From Bradyrhizobium sp. LHD-71 (GTDB taxonomy: Bacteria; Pseudomonadota; Alphaproteobacteria; Rhizobiales; Xanthobacteraceae): a DNA stretch of 64,000 nucleotides. Positions 17,017 through 25,351 of the stretch are shown piece by piece. The DNA is taken from positions 186,001-250,000 of the forward strand of contig NZ_JAVIFX010000001.1 of the NCBI RefSeq assembly GCF_031157255.1, written 5' to 3'. The translations under genes were made by a program, and so were the position numbers. The notes under the pieces were generated by a model that searched no databases, had not been told where the DNA came from, and saw only the letters and a list, made by a program, of their open reading frames with translations. Positions within the stretch are counted from its first letter, which is position 1; the number at the start of each line of letters is the position of its first letter.

Positions 17017-17106
17017 GTTCACACGATGGCGCGGCTACATCGCGCACAGCCGCGCAGGAAAAATCGAGGTGTCGGACTCGACGCGTGATTGACGGTTACG
17101 TCGCCC

Positions 17107-17925
17107 TCAAGATGCGATCCAAGGCGGGATGCCGCGCCTGAGCGGCTGTGCGGGATGCGCAGCGATCGCGTCAGCCTCTCGCTGCTCGTCGTCACTCAGC
17201 TGCTGATGCCGAGCAACAGCATCGCGCCAGGTATCCCAGTCTGATACCTCGGCCCCGTTCAGGGCATAGTGATCGCGTATGACATTGACGCGAACGAACC
17301 ACAGGCCGCCGATTGTCCCGTGGCCGAACATGTTCGGGTCGTCCTGCCCCAAACGGCACCGGCGCCACGCTTCGCCGGCGCTGATGAACATGTCTTCCGC
17401 AATATCCGTCACGTCGAAATCGATCTGCAGATGCTTGGTCAATACATCGTCCAGTTGCGCGTCGATCCTTCGCCAGCGGCGCTCCCTCGGCATCCAAGCT
17501 TGGCAGATCCAGTGGTCCTCCCAGCGCCTCTCGTAGAAATAGGCGGCAAATCCGCAGCGCACGCGGGCCAGAATGCCTTTGTGCCGGAGCAGACCGCAGA
17601 GCATCACCGCAAAGTCACGGCAGGTGCCCGGCAAGCGTGCCTTCGGCGATCGCTGGCGCCCGAGCGGTTCCGAGGCGGTGGCTGCGAGCCGACGCAGACG
17701 GTCTGAAAGCGGCAGCGTTTGTCGAGATGCGCTGGCAAGGTCGCTCTGCGTCAAATCGTAAGCCGATATCCATGACGTATGGATAAGGGCACCCTGGACG
17801 ACCCTGCAAAGCCCGGCGATGTCATCCGGCAGCCCGTCAAGCGAAGAGGCTCCGCTGCCTGGATCGGTCATCGCCGTCTGGCGCAGCCATCGTTCTCGGT
17901 CCGGCAACGATCCGTCAGGCGTCAC
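17107..17925 (-). CDS. Transglutaminase-like cysteine protease family protein
   Basis: This protein of about 272 residues has a transglutaminase-like core with a complete Cys-His-Asp triad: the cysteine in GTCRDFAVMLCGLLR, the histidine in EDHWICQAW and the aspartate in RRIDAQLD. Bacterial members are usually peptidases or amidases, and the substrate is unknown. No signal peptide is seen. The start is taken as GTG at 17925, preceded by GGTGGAAG and 19 bases after the M20 stop. The frame stays open to 18186 inside the M20 gene, but that part is arginine-rich shadow sequence. It is probably cotranscribed with the M20 gene. Confidence 0.8.
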   Translation of the reverse strand: MTPDGSLPDRERWLRQTAMTDPGSGASSLDGLPDDIAGLCRVVQGALIHTSWISAYDLTQSDLASASRQTLPLSDRLRRLAATASEPLGRQRSPKARLPGTCRDFAVMLCGLLRHKGILARVRCGFAAYFYERRWEDHWICQAWMPRERRWRRIDAQLDDVLTKHLQIDFDVTDIAEDMFISAGEAWRRCRLGQDDPNMFGHGTIGGLWFVRVNVIRDHYALNGAEVSDWDTWRDAVARHQQLSDDEQREADAIAAHPAQPLRRGIPPWIAS

Positions 17926-17944
17926 TGAAACTTCCACCGTTCGA

Positions 17945-19366
17945 TTACTCCGCCGCCTGGTGCAGAACCGGAGGCTTGGTTTCGCCCGGCAACGGCGATT
18001 TATAAGCGAATGTTTTCGTCCGCTGGATGAAATCGGCTTTCGCCTCCGACAGCAGCGCCGGATCGCGCAGGCAGTCCAGCGCGGTCGCGGCCATCGCCTT
18101 CGCGGCATGCGCCATGCCTTTGTGCGCGGCCGCAGCCTTGCCCTGCGCGGCCATCTGCCACGAATGCGGCGGCGTGCCGATGGCATAGGTCGAGCCGTAG
18201 GCCTGCACGGTCGGCACCACCCAGCTCACGTCGCCAACGTCGGTGGAACCGCGAAGCTGTGCGCGCGGGGAATCTGCCGGCACCACCTGCTCGCCGAGCA
18301 CCGCGTCGGACGGCTGCACCCCGAAGCGTCTGTGGGCGGTGGCGATATCCTCGTCCTGGAACGTCGCCCGCATCTGTTTGGCGAATGCGCGGTCCTTGTC
18401 GTCGAACGACACCGGCCCGAGATGCTGCAGGTTCGCCTGCATCGCCTTCTCCAGCGGCGAATTGCCGAGCAGGTTGCTCATCGCGCTGACAACCTCAGAC
18501 GTCACCGTCGTCTCGGTCATCAGCGCGGCGCCCTCGGCAACCTTCTTCACCCGCTCAAAAATGTTCCACATGGTCGGCAGCTCGATCGCCCGCATCATGT
18601 GACGGACTTTGGCGCGCGCCTGTACGACATTCGGCGCGATGCCGCCGGAATCCATGATGGCATAGTGAATGCGCGCGTCGCTCGGCACATGCTCGCGCAT
18701 GTAGTTGACACCGATATTCATCAGTTCCACGGCATCGAGCGCGCTGCGGCCGAGATGCGGTGCCGCCGCCGCATGCGACGAACGGCCGACGAAGGTGAAA
18801 TCGGCCTGGATCATCGACAGGGAGTTCGCGACATTCAGCGCCATGAACGGCGCCGGGTGCCAGGAAATCGCGATATCGACGTCGTCGAACGCACCCTCGC
18901 GCACCATGAACGCCTTGCCGGAGCCGCCCTCTTCTGCCGGACAGCCATAGTACCGCACGCGGCCCTTGAGGCCGTTCTTGGCGAGGTAGTCCTTGATGGC
19001 AGTCGCGGCCAGCATTGCACCGGCACCGAGCAGGTTGTGCCCACAGCCGTGGCCCGCGCCACCCGACTCGATCTCCCGCCGCTCGGCGACGCCGGCTTCC
19101 TGGCTGAGCCCGGGCAACGCGTCGAATTCGCCAAGAATGGCGATCACCGGGCCGCCTTCCCCCGCTTCGCCCATCACCGCTGTCGGCAGACCGCCGCAAT
19201 TCTGAGTGACGCGAAAGCCCTCGCGCTCCAGCGCCTGCTTGTGCAGGGCCACCGACTTGAACTCGCCAAAGCATGTCTCGGGCACCGCCCAGACATCGTC
19301 GGCGAGCTTCTCGAAAGCCGTCTTCTTCGTGTCGACGAACGACCAGATCTCTTCAGTATTGCGCAT
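17945..19366 (-). CDS. M20 family metallopeptidase / amidohydrolase (AbgB-like)
   Basis: The 473-residue protein is an M20 zinc-dependent aminoacylase or peptidase. The metal-binding motifs are HGCGHN at 106-111 and EEGGSGK at 145-151, with a dimerization domain between about 185 and 300 (FVGRSSHAAAAPHLGRSALDAVELM). It most resembles the p-aminobenzoyl-glutamate hydrolase branch (AbgB). The start at 19366 follows AGGAAA. It faces the ABC importer operon across 507 bases, so the two could share regulation, with the importer supplying an amide that this enzyme or the amidohydrolase cleaves. That link is inference. Confidence 0.87.
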   Translation of the reverse strand: MRNTEEIWSFVDTKKTAFEKLADDVWAVPETCFGEFKSVALHKQALEREGFRVTQNCGGLPTAVMGEAGEGGPVIAILGEFDALPGLSQEAGVAERREIESGGAGHGCGHNLLGAGAMLAATAIKDYLAKNGLKGRVRYYGCPAEEGGSGKAFMVREGAFDDVDIAISWHPAPFMALNVANSLSMIQADFTFVGRSSHAAAAPHLGRSALDAVELMNIGVNYMREHVPSDARIHYAIMDSGGIAPNVVQARAKVRHMMRAIELPTMWNIFERVKKVAEGAALMTETTVTSEVVSAMSNLLGNSPLEKAMQANLQHLGPVSFDDKDRAFAKQMRATFQDEDIATAHRRFGVQPSDAVLGEQVVPADSPRAQLRGSTDVGDVSWVVPTVQAYGSTYAIGTPPHSWQMAAQGKAAAAHKGMAHAAKAMAATALDCLRDPALLSEAKADFIQRTKTFAYKSPLPGETKPPVLHQAAE

Positions 19367-19873
19367 GGCGTTTCCTGACTTCCCAAGTGCAAGTGCAGCT
19401 TGTTCTTTCGGCACATCACGCAAACAAAACGGCAGGCCGTCAAGCCGACAGGCGGCCATACCCGTCATGCTGGCTTTGAAGCCGGGCGGCTGTGCTTGCG
19501 GCATCGCCTGGCATCCACGTCATTTCACGAGCCGCGCAAGCCTTCGAAGGTTCGGGTGGCATGGGCCTTGCTTGAGATTTTCTCAGCGCAGCATCGCTCG
19601 TGCGATCGCTTCTGGTTGGCGTGCCGTTCAGCCGTTGGGGGATTGCGATGATCCCGATCATCAGCGGCACCGGCGTGGCTGCGTCGGTGCGAAGATCAAG
19701 TTCGTGTGGCGCTCGCTTTGCGGGACCTCGGCGTCTTGTGCGCACGATTTCGGCTGAGTGCTTTTCATTATCGCAGTCGCGTCCAGCCGCAAGCCGCCAG
19801 CCACTACCGGTGATGCGCGCTGCGGACGCCCTCACCCCATGGCCACCCCGTCGCAACCAGGGAGACAACCGAC
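19367..19873. promoter_or_regulatory. Divergent intergenic region with an operator-like palindrome
   Basis: No gene is convincing in this 507-base gap between the M20 gene and the ABC importer. A 16-base inverted repeat at 19647-19662 (GATGATC, CC, GATCATC) is perfect in its arms and could be an operator. The ribosome-binding site of the importer gene (GGGAGA) lies just before 19874. No regulator gene is adjacent. Confidence 0.4.
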
Positions 19874-20932
19874 ATGTGTGATCGTCACGGATGCATGCAT
19901 CTGCCAAATTTTAAGGCGCTGGATTTCACGAAGCGCCGTTTCCTGAGGGCGGCCGGCGCAGCCGCGCTCACCGTCGCCGTCGGCCCGGCATTGCTGGGGT
20001 CGCCCGCCATGGCGGCGAGCGGCTTGAAGTCGACGCATGGCACTGGCTTCTGCAACATGAACATTTTCTTGGCGCACGCGATGCAGTTCTCGAAGGAGGA
20101 CGGCGTCGAGTTGCAGTTCATCAATACGCCGACCTTCGCCGAGCAGGTCACCTTTCTCGGCATCGGCCAGGTCGATGTCGGCTTGATGCCCTATACGAGC
20201 TTCATGGCGCTCTTCAATGCCGGCGCGCCGGTGAAGATCGTGGCCGGCGGCGGCATCGAAGGTTGCGTCATCGTTTCCCAGCCGGGCCTGGATTCCCCTG
20301 AGAAGCTGAAGGGCAAGACGCTGGCGACCTTCCAGCTCGATACCCTGGAAGTGATGCCCTACGACTGGTTGAAAAAGCACGGCGTCGCTTTCAAGGATGT
20401 CACGGTGCGCTATATGGGCTCGACGCCAGAGGCGGTGGAGGCGTTCAAGGCCGGCGCGGTCGACTGGATCTGCACCATCGAACCCTACGGCACCGCATTG
20501 CTGAACGACGTCAAGGGCTCCCACAAGCTCTCCGACGGTCGCGACATCTACGGCGCGGGCTACACCGACTGCGTCCTCGCCTGCCGTTCGAACCTGATTC
20601 AGGACAACCCCGCCGGTCTCAAGGCGCTCATCAAGGGCATGATGAAGGCCCAGCTCATGGGCGAGACCCAGCAGGAAGAGACGCTGAAGAAGGTTGTTGG
20701 CACCTACTACAAGACTTCGATGGAAAACGCGGCCCTCGCCATGGGCAAGCAGCCGGCCGTGGTCGATGCCCGCAGCCAGACCGACTTCATCCTCGAACGC
20801 ACCGAGAGCCTGGTCGAGATGGGCTACATCACCAAGAAGCCGACGCGGGACGCCATCGATTGGAGCCTGCTCGAACAGGTCATTGCCGAGAACAAGGAGC
20901 TTCACGGCAAGCTCAAGCGCAAGGCGGCGTGA
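19874..20932 (+). CDS. NitT/TauT-type ABC transporter substrate-binding protein
   Basis: The 352-residue protein is a periplasmic solute receptor of the NMT1/THI5-like (NitT/TauT) class. It has a twin-arginine-like signal of the KR variant (TKRRFLRAAGAAAL) with cleavage near SPAMA. Mature motifs include FAEQVTFLGIGQVDVGLMPY and YMGSTPEAVEAFKAGAVDWI. Ligands of this class include taurine, nitrate, pyrimidines and aromatic acids, and none can be assigned here. It is the first gene of an importer operon ending in an amidohydrolase, which suggests a nitrogen-containing ring or amide substrate. Confidence 0.86.
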   Translation: MCDRHGCMHLPNFKALDFTKRRFLRAAGAAALTVAVGPALLGSPAMAASGLKSTHGTGFCNMNIFLAHAMQFSKEDGVELQFINTPTFAEQVTFLGIGQVDVGLMPYTSFMALFNAGAPVKIVAGGGIEGCVIVSQPGLDSPEKLKGKTLATFQLDTLEVMPYDWLKKHGVAFKDVTVRYMGSTPEAVEAFKAGAVDWICTIEPYGTALLNDVKGSHKLSDGRDIYGAGYTDCVLACRSNLIQDNPAGLKALIKGMMKAQLMGETQQEETLKKVVGTYYKTSMENAALAMGKQPAVVDARSQTDFILERTESLVEMGYITKKPTRDAIDWSLLEQVIAENKELHGKLKRKAA

Positions 20933-20933
20933 G

Positions 20934-21878
20934 ATGACGATCGTCGTCTCTTCGTCGGACACGCGAAGCCTTGCGAAAGGCACGGCCAGCGGTCTGCGGC
21001 CGCCGGCGCCACGCCGCTCCGCGCGCATGCGGGCTCTCGCGCCAATCCTGTCACGCATTGGCTGGGCGATGGCTTCGATCGGTCTCTTCGCCGGGCTGTG
21101 GGAGCTGCTCTGGCTGGTCGGTTTGGCCGATCCGAAACTCCTGCCGCCACCCCATGTCTTCCTCGGCAACTTCGCCGACCAGGCCAAGTTCTTCAACACG
21201 GCGACGCGCTGGCAGATCGGCGTCGCTGCGAATGCCGGACCTTCGCCCTTCCAGGCGGTGATGATCACGGTCGGCGCCACCGGGGGCCGCGTCATCGCGG
21301 GGCTGATCATCGCCTCGGTGCTCGCAATCACGCTCGGCGTGCTGGTGCGCTATTTCGCGCTGGTGGAAAAGCTCGTCCTGCCCACAGTGACGCTGCTGTC
21401 ACCGGTCTCTCCGATCGCCTGGCTGCCGGTGGCGATCTTCGTCTTCGGCATCGGTAATGCGCCGGCGATCTTCATGGTGGTCGTCGCACTCTTCTTCCAC
21501 ATGGTGCTCTCGACCATCACCCAGATCGACGGCGTCAACCGCAACCTTATCAACGTGGCGCGCACCATGGGCGCCACCAAATGGCAGATCTACAAGCGCG
21601 TGATCGTGCCGGCCATTCTGCCTGGCCTGCTGATGGTGCTGAGGCTCAACATGTTCGGCGCCTGGATGGTCGTTCTGATCGCGGAATCCACCGGCGTCGG
21701 TTTTGGGCTCGGCCAGGTCATCACCATGGCGCGCAACACCTTCAACCCCTCGCTCGTCTTCTTCACGATCGCCCTGATCGGCCTGCTCGGCTTCCTGTCC
21801 GACTGGCTGCTGCGGCTGGTGCAGAAACGGCTTCTCTACTGGGTGCCGCAAGCGACTGGAGGATTGCGTGGTCTCTGA
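20934..21878 (+). CDS. ABC transporter permease (NitT/TauT type)
   Basis: The 314-residue protein has six hydrophobic segments and the cytoplasmic coupling loop ARTMGATKWQIYKRVIVPAIL that docks on the ATPase. The N-terminal 50 residues are polar and arginine-rich. The start at 20934 lies one base after the stop of the receptor gene. The end overlaps the ATPase gene by 11 bases. The frame reads open upstream to 20694 inside the receptor gene, but that is a shadow. Confidence 0.88.
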   Translation: MTIVVSSSDTRSLAKGTASGLRPPAPRRSARMRALAPILSRIGWAMASIGLFAGLWELLWLVGLADPKLLPPPHVFLGNFADQAKFFNTATRWQIGVAANAGPSPFQAVMITVGATGGRVIAGLIIASVLAITLGVLVRYFALVEKLVLPTVTLLSPVSPIAWLPVAIFVFGIGNAPAIFMVVVALFFHMVLSTITQIDGVNRNLINVARTMGATKWQIYKRVIVPAILPGLLMVLRLNMFGAWMVVLIAESTGVGFGLGQVITMARNTFNPSLVFFTIALIGLLGFLSDWLLRLVQKRLLYWVPQATGGLRGL

Positions 21879-22710
21879 TATCAAACCTCATTCTTCCGCG
21901 GATTTTCATTCCTCCAACCACGCCGTCGCCTGCCGTGGCGTGTCCAAGGTCTGGAACGAAGACACGCCACGTGCCCATGAGGCGTTGCGCGACATCGATC
22001 TCGACATCAGGCCGGGCGAATTCGTTGCCTTCCTCGGCCCTTCCGGTTGCGGCAAGAGCACCCTGCTCTACCTGATCGCCGGACTGGAGGACACGACCGG
22101 CGGCGAAATCCGCTCGTTCGACGAGCGGGTTTCGACACCTTCGCCTGACCGCAGCCTCATCTTCCAGGAAACCTCGCTGTTTCCCTGGCTGACGGTCTGG
22201 CAGAACGTCAGCTTCGGCCTTTCCATCCGCGGCATGGGCGCGGACGAGCGCAAGGATATCGCCCGCAAGGCCTTGCAGCGCGTTGGCCTCGCCGAGGCCA
22301 TGGACAAGCGTCCCGACGAGCTGTCCGGCGGCATGCGCCAGCGCGTCGCCGTCGCCCGCGCGCTGACCATGCGGCCGAAAGTGCTGCTGATGGATGAGCC
22401 CTTTGCAGCGCTCGACGTGCAGACACGCCAGAAGATGCAGGATTTCCTGCTCGACGTCTGGCAGGACAGCGGCGCCTCGGTTCTGTTCGTCACGCATCAT
22501 ATCGACGAAGCGGTCGCCCTGGCCGACCGGGTGGTCGTCTTCACGGCGCGGCCCGGGCGGATCAAGACCATCGTCCAGAATGACCTGCCGCGGCCACGCG
22601 ACCTGTTCTCGCGCGAGGCGGAAGGTTTGCGCAGGCAGCTCACCGAGCTTCTGCGCGACGAGGTTGACCGCGCCTTCGCCGAGCAGGAGGCTCTGCGAGA
22701 GACGGCCTGA
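21868..22710 (+). CDS. ABC transporter ATP-binding protein (NitT/TauT type)
   Basis: The 280-residue ATPase has Walker A GPSGCGKST (57-65), Q-loop FQETSLFPW, signature LSGGMRQR (152-159), Walker B LLMDEPFAALD (173-183) and the switch histidine in FVTHHIDEAVAL. It powers the importer formed with the two preceding genes. It starts with GTG at 21868 inside the permease gene, with TGGAGGAT upstream, so translation is coupled. Confidence 0.93.
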   Translation: MVSDIKPHSSADFHSSNHAVACRGVSKVWNEDTPRAHEALRDIDLDIRPGEFVAFLGPSGCGKSTLLYLIAGLEDTTGGEIRSFDERVSTPSPDRSLIFQETSLFPWLTVWQNVSFGLSIRGMGADERKDIARKALQRVGLAEAMDKRPDELSGGMRQRVAVARALTMRPKVLLMDEPFAALDVQTRQKMQDFLLDVWQDSGASVLFVTHHIDEAVALADRVVVFTARPGRIKTIVQNDLPRPRDLFSREAEGLRRQLTELLRDEVDRAFAEQEALRETA

Positions 22711-22783
22711 GCTTCAGATCGATAGCAACCACTTCGGTCGGATTCCCGATCCGACCATAACCCTTCACGAGGAACGCCAGCGC

Positions 22784-24325
22784 ATGTCCACGACACTCGT
22801 CCGCAGCAAGACCATGATCACCGGAGTCGACGGCCGCACCGCCTGGGACCAGATCGACGACGGCGCGCTCCTGCAGGAAGACGGCATCATCGTCGCCATC
22901 GGCACCTATGATGACCTGAAGCGCAAATATCCGACCGCGCCGGTCGTCGGCACCGGCAACGAAATCGTCGTTCCGGGTTTCGTCAACGGCCATCATCATA
23001 TCGGGCTGACGCCGGTCCAGCTCGGCTCACCCGACATGCCGCTCGAGCTCTGGTTCATCACCCGGCTCGTGATCCGCAGCCTCGACCTCTATCTCGATAC
23101 GCTCTATTCCGCCTTCGAGATGATCGGCTCGGGCATCACCACGGTCCAGCATATCCATGGCTGGATGCCCGGCACGCTGGCCGACATCGAAGCCAAATCC
23201 AACGAGGTGATCCGCGCCTACGAGGATATCGGCATGCGCGTCTCCTACTGCTACGCGGTGCGAGACCAGAACCGCCTCGTCTACCAGGCCGACGAGGATT
23301 TCGTCGCCAGTCTGCCCAAGGAGCTGCAGGAGCCGATGAAGCGCTATTTCGGGCGCTTCAAGACCAATCTCGAAGAGAGCATGGCCCTCTTCACCTCCCT
23401 CCATGGTCGCCACCAGAACAAGTCGCGGGTCAAGATCCAGCTCGCTCCCGCCAATCTGCACTGGTGTTCGGACAAGGCGCTCGCCGCGCTGTCCGAGACC
23501 TCGAAGAAATACAACGTGCCGCTGCACATGCATCTGCTCGAGACGGCCTACCAGAAGGAATATGCGAAGCGGCGCGGCGGCGGCACCGCAGTCGACTATA
23601 TCGAGCGCTTCGATCTGCTGAGCCCACGCCTGACGCTCGGCCACGGCGTCTGGCTCAACGAGAACGACATCGACAAGATGGCTGCGGCCGGCGCCTGCGT
23701 CTGTCACAATTGCTCGTCGAACTTCCGCCTGCGTTCGGGCGTGGCCGCGCTCAACCGCTTCGAGGCCAAGGGCATCAACACCGCCATCGGGCTCGACGAA
23801 GCCGGCCTCAACGACGATCGCGACATGCTGCAGGAGATGCGGCTCGTGCTGCGCGCCCACCGCGTGCCGGGCATGGACGATCTCGACGTTCCGACCATGG
23901 CCCAGGTGCTCCGCATGGCGACAGTTGGCGGCGCCAGAACGACCCCCTACGGCGGTTCGATCGGCACGCTCGAAGTCGGCAAGGCCGCCGATCTCTCGCT
24001 GCACGACTGGAAGCAGATCTCATACCCCTATCTCGACGAGGAGACGCCGCTGCTCGACGCCGTCATTCAGCGCGCCAAGAGCTCCGGCGTCACCGCCGTG
24101 ATGTGCGATGGGGAGGTCATCTATGCCGACGGCAAGTTCACCAAAATCGACCGCGACAGCGCACTCAAGGCGCTGCACGACGACCTTTCCAAGGCCTTGG
24201 CCGATGACGAGGTCGAGCGGCGCAACCTCTCCAAGGCGCTGCTGCCGCATGTGCGCAAATTCTACGCCGACTATATCGACCCCCGCACACACGAGCCCTT
24301 CTACCGGCCGAGCTCGATGGTCTGA
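22784..24325 (+). CDS. Metal-dependent amidohydrolase (chlorohydrolase/deaminase superfamily)
   Basis: The 513-residue protein belongs to the amidohydrolase superfamily near SsnA, TrzN and adenosine-type deaminases. Metal ligands are visible in GFVNGHHHIG (65-74), in HMHLLET (H248, H250, E253), at H287 (LGHGVW) and at D338 (GLDEAG). The C-terminal small barrel has GTLEVGKAADLSL. These enzymes deaminate or dechlorinate N-heterocycles. It begins 73 bases after the ATPase and probably acts on what the importer brings in. The exact substrate is not readable; the GLDEAGLNDD segment replaces the usual TDG-type motif. Confidence 0.85.
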   Translation: MSTTLVRSKTMITGVDGRTAWDQIDDGALLQEDGIIVAIGTYDDLKRKYPTAPVVGTGNEIVVPGFVNGHHHIGLTPVQLGSPDMPLELWFITRLVIRSLDLYLDTLYSAFEMIGSGITTVQHIHGWMPGTLADIEAKSNEVIRAYEDIGMRVSYCYAVRDQNRLVYQADEDFVASLPKELQEPMKRYFGRFKTNLEESMALFTSLHGRHQNKSRVKIQLAPANLHWCSDKALAALSETSKKYNVPLHMHLLETAYQKEYAKRRGGGTAVDYIERFDLLSPRLTLGHGVWLNENDIDKMAAAGACVCHNCSSNFRLRSGVAALNRFEAKGINTAIGLDEAGLNDDRDMLQEMRLVLRAHRVPGMDDLDVPTMAQVLRMATVGGARTTPYGGSIGTLEVGKAADLSLHDWKQISYPYLDEETPLLDAVIQRAKSSGVTAVMCDGEVIYADGKFTKIDRDSALKALHDDLSKALADDEVERRNLSKALLPHVRKFYADYIDPRTHEPFYRPSSMV

Positions 24326-24404
24326 GCGGATCGGGCCCGTCGCCCAGCCAATCGCTGATCGCTATCGATAGGATCGTGAGCGCGACCTTCCCCGCGCTCG
24401 ATAC

Positions 24405-24785
24405 GTGCAGCCACGTTCCCGAGCCTTTGAACCTTGCCGAAAGGACATTCGCTGGTTATATTACTGGATATATCAGGAGGCAGCCATCAGCAAAGCTCAG
24501 CGACGCGCTATCGAGAACTACCGATCTCGTCTCGGCAAGCGCGGGCTGGCGCGCTTTGAGGTTTTAGGCCGCAACGCTGATCGCGATCTGATCCGATCCC
24601 TGGCAAGGCGACTGGCGGAAGACACGCCTGAGGCATCGGAGCTACGTGCCACTGTCAGGAAGTCGATTGCCCGCGAGCCTCCCCGCAAAGGTGGCATTCT
24701 CGCCGCGCTTCGACGTTCTCCGCTTGTCGGCGCCGATCTCGACCTGAAACGCCCACATGAAGAAGGGCGCAAGGTCGACATCTGA
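24405..24785 (+). CDS. Antitoxin-like protein paired with VapC (start codon uncertain)
   Basis: The conserved-looking part starts ISKAQRRAIENYRSRLGKRGLARFEVL and ends HEEGRKVDI, about 100 residues that fit the small antitoxin partner of a PIN-domain toxin. An AGGAGG site at 24475-24480 points to translation starting at about 24486, yet the codon there is ATC, and no ATG, GTG or TTG occurs in frame nearby. The only canonical in-frame start upstream is GTG at 24405, which has no ribosome-binding site. The stop overlaps the VapC start by one base. It should bind and neutralise the toxin and repress the pair. Confidence 0.7.
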   Translation: MQPRSRAFEPCRKDIRWLYYWIYQEAAISKAQRRAIENYRSRLGKRGLARFEVLGRNADRDLIRSLARRLAEDTPEASELRATVRKSIAREPPRKGGILAALRRSPLVGADLDLKRPHEEGRKVDI

Positions 24786-25213
24786 TGCGCCTCCTGCTCG
24801 ATACGAACATCATCAGCAACGTCACCAAGCCGACACCCTCCGCGGCGCTTCTGGCGTGGATGGCTGAGCAGACGGACCAGGACCTTTACATTTCCTCACT
24901 GACCGTGGCGGAGATTTGCCGCGGCGTGCTTGAAAAGCCGGCCGGCAAGCGCCGGCGCGAGCTCGAAGCATGGTTTTCCGGCCCCGAAGGTCCGCAAGCG
25001 CTGTTTGCGGGCCGTGTGCTTCCCTTCGATGAGAAAGCCGGCCTCGCATGGGCCAAGCTGATGGCCGACGGTACAGCGCGTGGACGTCCCCGCAGCGCCC
25101 TCGATACCATCATCGCCGCAATCGCCGAGGCAAATGACTGCGTTGTCGTTACCGCCAACGAAAAGGATTTCGAGGGCATCGAAGTCATCAATCCGCTCAG
25201 GGCGACCAGCTAG
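24785..25213 (+). CDS. vapC: VapC-like PIN-domain ribonuclease toxin
   Basis: This 142-residue PIN-domain protein has the acidic active-site residues: D6 in LLLDTNIIS, the glutamate in LTVAEICRGV, the aspartate in RSALDTIIAAIA and the C-terminal VVTANEKDFEGI. VapC toxins cut RNA, often initiator tRNA or rRNA. Its start overlaps the antitoxin stop by one base, the usual toxin-antitoxin layout. It lies between a catabolic importer operon and the conserved clpA gene and may mark the edge of an accessory segment. Confidence 0.9.
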   Translation: MRLLLDTNIISNVTKPTPSAALLAWMAEQTDQDLYISSLTVAEICRGVLEKPAGKRRRELEAWFSGPEGPQALFAGRVLPFDEKAGLAWAKLMADGTARGRPRSALDTIIAAIAEANDCVVVTANEKDFEGIEVINPLRATS

Positions 25214-25293
25214 CCACGGCAGCCCAATCTCTGCTGCCGCACCCGGTCGCACGAGCCCTGCCGGCCGAGCCCGATAGTCTGAGCCGCAAACGA

Positions 25294-25326
25294 AACGGCC
25301 GGCAGTCGCGCAGACTGCCGGCCGTT
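25294..25326. terminator. Bidirectional terminator between vapC and clpA
   Basis: A perfect 14-bp stem (AACGGCCGGCAGTC / GACTGCCGGCCGTT) with a 5-base loop lies between two convergent genes. On the minus strand it is followed by TCGTTTGCGG, a weak T-tract. Confidence 0.75.
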
Positions 25327-25351
25327 ACGGTATAAGCAATACTAGAGAGCG

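Noticed and set aside
17819-19378. A 519-codon open frame on the plus strand
   Set aside because: It is antisense to the M20 gene and is arginine- and histidine-rich with no motif.
19440-19907. A 155-codon open frame on the minus strand in the divergent gap
   Set aside because: It overlaps the start of the importer receptor gene and part of the M20 upstream region, has no ribosome-binding site and no recognisable motif.
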